From contig CAWJHQ010000004.1 in assembly GCA_963842775.1 (NCBI GenBank), positions 62,001 through 126,000 on the forward strand: a DNA stretch of 64,000 nt, in the 5' to 3' direction. Positions 58,200-64,000 of the stretch are shown here, piece after piece. The notes under the pieces were generated by a model. The model searched no databases. It was not told where the DNA came from and saw nothing but the letters and a program-made list of their open reading frames with translations. This DNA is from R-RK-3 sp963842775 (GTDB lineage: Bacteria; Pseudomonadota; Alphaproteobacteria; Rhizobiales; Rhodomicrobiaceae). A program made the position numbers and the translations under genes. Each line of letters begins with the position of its first letter. The first letter of the stretch is position 1.

Positions 58200-58723
58200 A
58201 TGATCACCATCCGCGATCTCACCCCCGACGATCTGGACGCCGTCACCCGAATCTACGCCCATGCGGTCCTGCACGGCACCGCGACGTTCGAAGAGACCGC
58301 GCCTTCGAGCCGAGGAGATGGCGCGCCGATACGATAAAGTCCGTGCGCTCGGCCTGCCATGGCTTATCGCCGAAGCGGACGGCGCGGTCGCTGGCTATGC
58401 CTATGCGGCGCCGTTCCGGGAGCGGTCTGCATACCGGTTCACGCTGGAGGACTCGGTCTATGTCGATCCAGCGCATCATCGGCGTGGCGCTCGGGCGTGC
58501 CTTGCTGGCCGAACTGATCGCCCGCTGCGAAACACTCGGCTACCGGCAGATGATCGCTGCAATCGGCGACAGCGGCAATCACGCCTCAATCGCGCTGCAC
58601 AGCGCGCTCGGCTTCCGCGAGGTCGGCGTCTACCGGACGGTGGGGATGAAATTCGGGCGCTGGCTGGATGTCGTGCTGATGCAGCGCAGCCTCGGCGAGG
58701 GCGGTCTGAGCTTGCCGCTTTAG
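58200..58723 (+). CDS. GNAT acetyltransferase, phosphinothricin-acetyltransferase type, frame-disrupted
   Basis: The start is ATG 58200: MITIRDLTPDDLDAVTRIYA, HAVLHGTATFEETAPS. Two +1 breaks follow, near 58305 and near 58486. Between them the reading is AEEMARRYDKVRALGLPWLI and AYRFTLEDSVYVDPAHHRRG. After them it is LLAELIARCETLGYRQMIAA, IGDSGNHASIALHSALGFRE and VGVYRTVGMKFGRWLDVVLM. The repaired length is about 173 residues, typical for the family. Substrates are L-amino-acid analogues such as methionine sulfoximine. Confidence 0.88.
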
Positions 58724-58759
58724 CTGGCTACTGACGAAATCACGGAGCGCCTGTTTCTT

Positions 58760-58839
58760 GTCATTCCCGCGTAAGCGGGAATCCAGTAAACGATTGAATC
58801 GGCGGTGGAATACTGGATCCCCGCTTTCGCGGGAATGAC
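58760..58839. repeat. Dispersed inverted repeat of the GTCATTCCCGCG type
   Basis: The 80-bp element begins GTCATTCCCGCGTAAGCGGG and ends with its near-perfect inverse (CCCGCTTTCGCGGGAATGAC). ATCCAGTA and TACTGGAT form the inner arms. Such elements are common as MITE-like or REP-like repeats in proteobacterial intergenic regions. It lies between the GNAT gene and atpI. Confidence 0.8.
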
Positions 58840-58949
58840 GCAGGGGTCGCGGACATGAAGAGGCTTCCACTTTCACGGCTCATGATCTAATCTCTCCGCA
58901 GAATTCCAAGCGCCGGCCTTACCCCCCGCGCCTTTCCTCCGAGATCATC

Positions 58950-59306
58950 ATGGCTAAGCCCCCAGGCGGGGATCGCGGGCCCCGCGACGAACCCGATTAC
59001 AGCGACATCAAGGGCCGTCTCGACAAGCTCGGCGGCAAGCTCGACCAGGTCCAGGGCCGCAATCCCGCCAAGCCCGAAGGCGACCAGGCGGCGCGCGGCA
59101 GGGCCATGAGCTTTGCCTTCCGGCTGGCGACGGAAATGGTGGCCGGCGTGTTCGTCGGCGGGTTCCTGGGCTGGGGCCTCGACCGCCTGCTGGGGACTGC
59201 GCCGATATTACTCATTGTATGTTTGCTTTTGGGGGTTGCCGGAGGGCTGCTCAATTCGGTAAGAGCAGCACAACGGATGCAAAAAGACCTTCAAAGTGAT
59301 CGATAG
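58950..59306 (+). CDS. atpI: ATP synthase assembly protein AtpI
   Basis: The protein has 118 residues: a charged N-terminus then two hydrophobic helices (AFRLATEMVAGVFVGGFLGW, APILLIVCLLLGVAGGLLNS). GWGLDRLLGTAP lies between them. The family helps c-ring assembly. It is the first gene of the Fo operon, abutting atpB. Confidence 0.9.
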   Translation: MAKPPGGDRGPRDEPDYSDIKGRLDKLGGKLDQVQGRNPAKPEGDQAARGRAMSFAFRLATEMVAGVFVGGFLGWGLDRLLGTAPILLIVCLLLGVAGGLLNSVRAAQRMQKDLQSDR

Positions 59307-60147
59307 GTGACGGGCGTGACAGCGCAAGACTTGGACAGTTGCACAGGCGGATACGCATGACGCCGCCGCTCCGCATGCGGCGGAGGCGGCGCACGGCGCT
59401 GCGCATGGTGGCGGCACCGGCATCGATCCGATGCACCAGTTCGAGATCAAGCGCTTCGTCTCGCTGGAAATCTTCGGCGTCGACGCCTCTTTTACCAATT
59501 CGGCGCTGTTCATGCTGATCGCCGTCGGGCTGGTCAGCCTGTTCATGATCTACGCCATGCGCGGCCATTCGCTGGTGCCCGGACGCCTGCAATCGATGGC
59601 TGAGCTGTCCTATGAATTCGTCGCCAACATGGTGCGGGAAAACACCGGCACGGAAGGGATGAAATATTTCCCCTTCATCTTCACGCTGTTCATCTTCATC
59701 CTGGCGCTGAACATGCTCGGGATGGTCCCCTATTCCTTCACCGTCACCAGCCACATCGTCGTGACCTTCGCGCTGGCGCTGATGGTCTTCCTGTTCGTGG
59801 TGATCATCGGCTTCGTCAAAAACGGTGTGGGCTTTCTGAAACTGTTCGTGCCCTCAGGCGTGCCGGTGTTGATGCTGCCCTTGATCGCGGTGCTGGAACT
59901 CTTCTCGTTTCTCATCCGGCCGATCAGCCTTTCGGTGCGGCTGTTCGCCAACATGATGGCCGGGCACATGATGCTGAAGGTGTTCGCCGCCTTCGTCGTC
60001 GGCCTCGGCCTCTTGGGCGGCTGGGCGCCGCTCCTGTTCATGGTGGCGTTCACGGGGCTGGAAGTCCTCGTCGCCTTCCTGCAGGCCTTCGTCTTCACCG
60101 TCCTGACCTGCATCTACCTCAACGATGCGCTTCATATGCATCACTAA
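59307..60147 (+). CDS. atpB: ATP synthase Fo subunit a, frame-disrupted at the N-terminus
   Basis: From GTG 59307, directly after the atpI stop (59316 is an alternative), the frame reads VTGVTAQDLDS and reaches a TGA. A +1 shift near 59335 joins VAQADTHDAAAPHAAEAAHG and then IDPMHQFEIKRFVSLEIFGV. The rest is intact: GTEGMKYFPFIFTLFIFILA, ISLSVRLFANMMAGHMMLKV with the essential Arg, and VFTVLTCIYLNDALH. The repaired length is about 279 residues. It could also start at ATG 59431, but would then lack the usual N-terminus. Confidence 0.93.
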
Positions 60148-60189
60148 AATTCACATTCGAATATCCAATCAAATCCAAGGAGACTGAAC

Positions 60190-60417
60190 ATGGACGCAGC
60201 AGCAGCAAAGCTCATCGGCGCGGGGATCGCCTCGACGGCTCTCATCGGCGCCGGGCTCGGCATCGGTAATATCTTCGGCAGCTATCTCGCGGGCGCCCTG
60301 CGCAACCCGTCGGCCGCTCCCGGCCAGTTCCCGAACCTGCTCCTCGGCTTCGCGCTCGCCGAAGCGACCGGTCTGTTCGGACTGATCGTTGCGCTCATCA
60401 TTCTGTTCGTATTCTGA
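60190..60417 (+). CDS. atpE: ATP synthase Fo subunit c
   Basis: The protein has 75 residues in two helices joined by the polar loop RNPSAAPGQFPN. The proton-carrying carboxylate is E58 in LGFALAEATGLFG. There is no Na+-type signature around it. The ribosome site AAGGAGA is six bases before the ATG. Confidence 0.97.
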   Translation: MDAAAAKLIGAGIASTALIGAGLGIGNIFGSYLAGALRNPSAAPGQFPNLLLGFALAEATGLFGLIVALIILFVF

Positions 60418-60499
60418 GCGTATTCTGCCGAAGAATGACCCTGTTTTCGCCATTTCCGGCGGGTCTTAGCGAGCCTTTGCCGCAATCGATGAGGCAGAC

Positions 60500-60985
60500 A
60501 TGCACCAGTTGAACATCAACGATTTCGCGCCGCAATTGATCTGGCTCGCGATCTCCTTCGTGCTGCTCTACCTGATCATGTCGCGCCTCGCCTTGCCGCG
60601 CGTGGGACAAATTCTCGAAGAGCGCAGCAGCCGCATCGCCGGCGACCTCGCGACTGCGGCCAAGCTGCGCGAAGATACGGAAAAGGCAATTGCCGAATAC
60701 GAACAGGCACTTGCGGATGCGAAGGCGCGGGCTCAGGGCATCGCCCGCCAAGCCCGCGACGAAATGACACGTGACATTGAACGTCAGCGAGCCGAAGTCG
60801 ATCAGACGATCGCGGCGCAAACGGCGGATGCTGAAAAACGCATCAATACGATGAAAGAAGCCGCATTGACCCACGTCGGAGAGATCGCGACCGATACGGC
60901 GGAAGCTCTGGTTGCCCGTTTACTAGGCAAAACCGTCGATCGTTCAGAGTTGCAGGGCGCCGTAAATGAAGCGCTTGGAAAGTGA
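60500..60985 (+). CDS. ATP synthase Fo subunit b'
   Basis: The protein has 161 residues. One N-terminal membrane helix (LIWLAISFVLLYLIMSRLAL) begins after NDFAPQ. LPRVGQILEERSSRIAGDLA leads into a long coiled coil. The position between c and b and the helix sequence identify the b' form, which pairs with b in alphaproteobacteria and chloroplasts. Confidence 0.93.
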   Translation: MHQLNINDFAPQLIWLAISFVLLYLIMSRLALPRVGQILEERSSRIAGDLATAAKLREDTEKAIAEYEQALADAKARAQGIARQARDEMTRDIERQRAEVDQTIAAQTADAEKRINTMKEAALTHVGEIATDTAEALVARLLGKTVDRSELQGAVNEALGK

Positions 60986-60997
60986 CGAAGGTGTGAT

Positions 60998-61483
60998 ATG
61001 TTTGCTGCTCCCGAACTTTGGGTTCTTGTGTCCTTCGTCCTCTTCGTAGCGCTTCTCGTGTATTATAAAATACCTAATAAAGTGGCTAAAGCATTGGATG
61101 ATCGTGCCGGCAAGATCCACGCCGAGCTCGAGGAGGCACGTCGCCTTCGCGAGGAAGCTCAGACGATCCTGGCCGATTACCAGCGCAAGCAACGAGACGC
61201 CGAAAAAGAGGCTGAAGACATTATCGCGATGGCGCGGAGAGAGGCGCGGTTTTACGCAGAAGAGTCGCGTAAGGCACTCAATGAGTCCTTGCAGCGGCGC
61301 GTGAAGCTCGCCGAGGAAAAGATCGCGCGTGCCGAGGAGCAAGCGGTTCAAGACATCCGTTCAAGATCAGTCGATGCGGCGGTGGCCGCGGCTGAGATGC
61401 TGATCGCGCGCGAACTCAAAGGTAAATCGGCGGAAGACTTGGTGGACAAGAGCATCAGAGATGTCGCCGCCAAGTTGAATTAA
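60998..61483 (+). CDS. atpF: ATP synthase Fo subunit b
   Basis: The protein has 161 residues. The helix PELWVLVSFVLFVALLVYYK is followed by PNKVAKALDDRAGKIHAELE, EARRLREEAQTILADYQRKQ and a charged coiled coil to the end. It is the last gene of the Fo operon; the F1 genes are elsewhere, as usual in the class. A terminator follows. Confidence 0.95.
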   Translation: MFAAPELWVLVSFVLFVALLVYYKIPNKVAKALDDRAGKIHAELEEARRLREEAQTILADYQRKQRDAEKEAEDIIAMARREARFYAEESRKALNESLQRRVKLAEEKIARAEEQAVQDIRSRSVDAAVAAAEMLIARELKGKSAEDLVDKSIRDVAAKLN

Positions 61484-61525
61484 GCTGAGGCTTATTGGCC
61501 CAGGTCTCGTGGGAGGAGAGGAACT

Positions 61526-61552
61526 AACCGGGTTCTATGAGCCCGGTTTTTT
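61526..61552 (+). terminator. Rho-independent terminator of the Fo operon
   Basis: The stem AACCGGG (61526-61532) / CCCGGTT (61542-61548) with a 9-base loop is followed by a T-run (TTTTTTCCTTTT). It is 43 bases after the atpF stop. Confidence 0.88.
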
Positions 61553-61761
61553 CCTTTTCGGCTCGGGTTTCCGGCGAATTAGTCGCTGGGTCGCAGCGCT
61601 GAGCCGCGATTAACTGTGTGAACACCCTTTCTACCCAGCGCCGCGCGGGGAGACCCGGTTCTCCGCCGTTTACCGGATATCCGCTCGCGCATTGATCTCA
61701 GGCAAGCCGTCGCGGCGCATCATTCAATTATCGCTCTGCATAGCAGTCCCGATAAGAACAC

Positions 61762-62574
61762 TCAGCGCCTTCGCCCGATCGTGAGCAGATAATCCCGCTT
61801 CACATGCAGCCCCGCCGGGACGGCATAATGCTCATGGAATGCGTCGACATCCCGCTTAAGCGCCTCTGCACGATCCGCAGGGAGGCTCGCGGCGAGCTGA
61901 CGTAAAGGGCCAAAGCCACGGACATACCAATCCCAAATGGCGTCGCTACTGGGGTGGTACGCATGGTTTACGGCATATTCGAACGTCAATTCGAACGCAT
62001 GGCCGAGCAAACTTTCGACATGGGAGGGATCGCCCCATGCCAGCGGCGATGCAGGCGGTGGCGGCGCATCGGCGTGCTTGCCGAGGATGCCGAAAAAATC
62101 CGCGACCGACCCCTCGGGCGCCCAGGTCGCCAGCGCAAGACGGCCACCCGACTTGCAGACGCGGCCCAATTCGGCCGCAGCCTGCGTCTGGTCGGCCGCG
62201 AACATCACGCCGAATGTGGAGATGACGCCGTCGAAAGTGCCGTCCGGGAAGGGCAAACGCTCCGCATCTGCAAGATGAAACGCGATCGGTGGCCGGACAT
62301 GGGCGGAAAGTTCGCGCGCCGCCGCCAGCAGCCCATCGGCGATATCGACGCCCGTGACGTCAGCACCCATGCGCGCCGCATTGCGGGCAGACCATCCGGT
62401 GCCGGTCGCGACGTCCAGGATACGGTCGCCCTTATGCGGATCAAGCCGCTGCGCCGCATGCTTCAGCGCGTCCGAAATCGCAAAACTGACATCGTCATAA
62501 TCCTTGCCGCCCTGGTCCCACATTGTCGCCGCGGCCCTGTGGTGGGACAGAACAGCATCGTTGCTTGTGCTCAT
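61762..62574 (-). CDS. Class I SAM-dependent methyltransferase (UbiE-like)
   Basis: The protein has 270 residues from the ATG at 62574; the longer upstream frame is ignored. Motif I DRILDVATGTGWSARNAARM, motif II GVDIADGLL and HLADAERLPFPDGTFDGVIS are clear. The C-terminal half is specific to this subgroup (WYVRGFGPLRQLAASLPAD). The substrate is unknown. It is divergent from the HxlR regulator 137 bases away, which may control it. Confidence 0.85.
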   Translation of the reverse strand: MSTSNDAVLSHHRAAATMWDQGGKDYDDVSFAISDALKHAAQRLDPHKGDRILDVATGTGWSARNAARMGADVTGVDIADGLLAAARELSAHVRPPIAFHLADAERLPFPDGTFDGVISTFGVMFAADQTQAAAELGRVCKSGGRLALATWAPEGSVADFFGILGKHADAPPPPASPLAWGDPSHVESLLGHAFELTFEYAVNHAYHPSSDAIWDWYVRGFGPLRQLAASLPADRAEALKRDVDAFHEHYAVPAGLHVKRDYLLTIGRRR

Positions 62575-62711
62575 ATTTGGCCTCGCTGCATGCCGATTGG
62601 AACGTCGGCGCAGATTAAGGCCGCTCTGCCTGAAAATATGCTCCATTTTCTGTAGTATCGCGCGCCCTCGAGGCACGCGTATCATTGTCCTGCGGCATGC
62701 TGGAGAGCGTG

Positions 62712-63404
62712 ATGAAGTCTTACGGACAGTTTTGTCCCGTTGCCAAGGCGGCGGAAGTCTTTTGCGAGCGGTGGACGCCGCTGATCCTGCGCGATCTCGC
62801 AATTGGAGCGACGCGCTTCTCGGAATTGCAGCGCGGCGTACCGCTCGCCTCACCCACCTTGCTCTCGCAGAGGCTGAAGCAGCTGGAAAAGGAAGGCATC
62901 GTGCTGCGGCGCATGGCGCCGGGCGGCGGCGTCTGGACCTATCATCTCAGTCCGGCGGGGGAAGAGCTTGCGTCCGTCGTCCTGTCGCTCGGGGTCTGGG
63001 GCCAGAAATGGTCGCGCCGTGAACTGGCACAGCACGAGGTCGATCTCGGCCTGCTCCTATGGGCGATGGAGCGCGGCGCCAAACCCGATGCGTTCGGTCC
63101 CGAGCGCACTGTCATCGAGCTGACATTCACCGATCAGATTGAGAAAAAGCGCTATTGGTGGTTCTTGAACGAGGCAGGCCGATGCGAGCTCTGCCTCAAG
63201 GCGCCGGACCGCGACGCCGACCTGTTTGTCGAAACCACCCTGCCGGACATGATCTATATCTGGCGCGGCGACCTCCCCATGGCGCAGGCGATTGATGCAG
63301 GACGCCTCTCGGTCGACGGGACCAGCCAGCTGCGCCAAGCGTTCAGCCGCTGGCTCAGCATCAGCCCGCTCGCTCACGTGGAATCGATGCGCGAGGACGC
63401 TTAG
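62712..63404 (+). CDS. HxlR-type transcriptional regulator with SCP2-like C-terminal domain
   Basis: The protein has 230 residues from the ATG at 62712 (GGAGAG just upstream). Residues 1-100 are the HxlR winged helix: CERWTPLILRDLAIGATRFS, LASPTLLSQRLKQLEKEGIV, GVWTYHLSPAGEEL. The last 110 residues (IELTFTDQIEKKRYWWFLNE, ETTLPDMIYIWRGDLPMAQA, GRLSVDGTSQLRQAFSRWL) fit an SCP2 sterol-carrier-like fold. That domain could sense a lipophilic ligand. The divergent methyltransferase is a plausible target. Confidence 0.85.
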   Translation: MKSYGQFCPVAKAAEVFCERWTPLILRDLAIGATRFSELQRGVPLASPTLLSQRLKQLEKEGIVLRRMAPGGGVWTYHLSPAGEELASVVLSLGVWGQKWSRRELAQHEVDLGLLLWAMERGAKPDAFGPERTVIELTFTDQIEKKRYWWFLNEAGRCELCLKAPDRDADLFVETTLPDMIYIWRGDLPMAQAIDAGRLSVDGTSQLRQAFSRWLSISPLAHVESMREDA

Positions 63405-63505
63405 CGCATCGGACCAAAAAGTGCGCAGCGGTTTTTGGACAAATCCGATGCGCAAACAAATGGATAGAGCGGCGCTACCGATTCTGATAAAGGGTCCGCC
63501 GCTCT
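63403..63505. repeat. Two-module palindromic intergenic repeat, copy 4 (inverted)
   Basis: In reverse order relative to copies 1-3. Module B arms are GCGCATCGGA (from 63404) and TCCGATGCGC (63444-63453), with AAAAGTG and CGGTTTTTGG between. Module A arms are AGAGCGGCG (63466-63474) and CGCCGCTCT (63497-63505). It overlaps the stop codon of the HxlR gene. Confidence 0.8.
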
Positions 63506-63645
63506 AAGGCTCGAGCACCCAAGAAAAAGCCGCTGGCTCTAACACCAGCGGCTGCTTATTTGATCGGTAATGATTGAGGCGAACGCTACGCAACCTCAAC
63601 GCAACTCACGCAACCAAGCCGCACGGCACGCTTACGCAACCAACG
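63506..63645. other. Short spacer with ACGCAAC motifs
   Basis: Apart from the terminator, the spacer carries several short direct repeats of ACGCAAC(C) between about 63585 and 63640, in the 3' flank of the Asp-rich gene. No gene is seen. Confidence 0.4.
63528..63553 (-). terminator. Rho-independent terminator for the Asp-rich gene
   Basis: On the reverse strand the stem AGCCGCTGG / CCAGCGGCT (63553-63545 with 63536-63528) is followed by TTTTTCTT. It is oriented to end transcription of the leftward gene that stops at 63646. Confidence 0.8.
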
Positions 63646-64000
63646 TCAATAACAAGGCGTGGCTGTCGCCTCGCAACTGTTCAGCGCACCTACCCGCGTG
63701 CAGGAGATGTGCGCATTGCGAGCCCGACCCCAATTGGCATATTGGTCGCCGTGAACGAAGCGCGTTTCGCGAGTCCAGGCAAACCGGGCGCTGTTGCGCG
63801 CAAACCCCAGGACCAGATTGCGCTTGCCGACCGCACGGATGAGAGGGGCACAGCTACCGGCAGTGTACGAGCCGTTGTGGCTCTGGTGATTATACCGGCT
63901 GGTCACGCCGTTATCATCGTCGTCATTGCTGCTGGGGCTCTGCTGATCATACTCGCTGATCGCGCCGTTATCGTCGTCGTCATTGCTGCTGAGGCTTTGC
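63646..64000 (-). CDS. Asp-rich repeat protein with Cys-containing C-terminal domain, partial
   Basis: The reverse strand is open from the right window edge to the stop at 63646 (118 residues seen). Two 20-residue repeats of the form QSxSSNDDDDNGxxSxY come first, from a 60-bp DNA repeat at 63905-64000. Then comes a compact domain RNLVLGFARNSARFAWTRET, GDQYANWGRARNAHISCTRV and CEATATPCY. The Trp/Tyr/Cys spacing resembles a small secreted domain seen in rhizobial hypothetical proteins. The Asp runs suggest calcium binding. The N-terminus and any signal peptide are outside the window. Confidence 0.55.
   Translation of the reverse strand, partial: QSLSSNDDDDNGAISEYDQQSPSSNDDDDNGVTSRYNHQSHNGSYTAGSCAPLIRAVGKRNLVLGFARNSARFAWTRETRFVHGDQYANWGRARNAHISCTRVGALNSCEATATPCY

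Overview
The window is GC-rich and its gene content points to an alphaproteobacterium of the order Hyphomicrobiales (Rhizobiales). The pointers are GapR, DivK with DUF3572, TrcR, EipB, DUF1192, DUF1465 and DUF2065, the thyA-folA-hflK-hflC-DUF2065-degP block, the pyrB/pseudo-pyrC pair, dsbA-like genes before smc, and an atpI-B-E-F'-F operon separate from the F1 genes. I cannot name a genus. There is one tRNA (Val, anticodon GAC), no rRNA operon and no CRISPR array.

Layout. 1-9.3 kb: an ABC1 kinase start, oligoendopeptidase F, a sigma-54-type regulator lacking GAFTGA, an L,D-transpeptidase, a DUF882 envelope hydrolase, GapR, and N-formylglutamate amidohydrolase read through into DUF1244. 9.4-24 kb: glycerate kinase, DUF1036-pyk, a TPR protein, rpmJ, a Sel1-type protein, tRNA-Val, an M50 protease, a CinA-like protein, an AidB-like dehydrogenase, pyrB-pyrC', plsY and dprA. 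24-37 kb: topA-rnr-DUF983-NUDIX-rpmG, divK with divergent DUF3572, a methyltransferase, EipB, then a RidA/GDPD/GNAT/HIT run. 37.4-39.7 kb: a scarred mobile region, with an IS1595-type element between two partial copies of a DUF1772-like gene. 39.7-56.7 kb: degP-DUF2065-hflC-hflK-folA-thyA, trcR, a quinone oxidoreductase, DUF1192, DUF1465, rpmE, an ABC exporter, dciA, two DsbA-like proteins and smc. 56.7-64 kb: a decayed WD40 array, a GNAT gene, the ATP synthase Fo operon, a methyltransferase/HxlR-SCP2 pair and the end of an Asp-rich secreted protein.

The most striking property is that many otherwise normal genes are broken once or twice by a frame change that is almost always a net +1 (one extra base). 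Affected genes include smc, pyrB, atpB, hflK, dciA, dprA, pepF, an ABC exporter, a cinA-like gene and a DsbA-like gene. Several should be indispensable, so an insertion-biased, under-polished assembly is the best explanation. I annotate these genes across the break and mark the likely position. The WD40 array and the IS region look genuinely rearranged or decayed.

Other points of interest are a two-module intergenic repeat present in four copies, a ROK-kinase stub after DUF3572, a possible structured RNA in the gap between rpmG and divK, a non-catalytic dihydroorotase beside pyrB, and an HxlR regulator fused to an SCP2-like domain.
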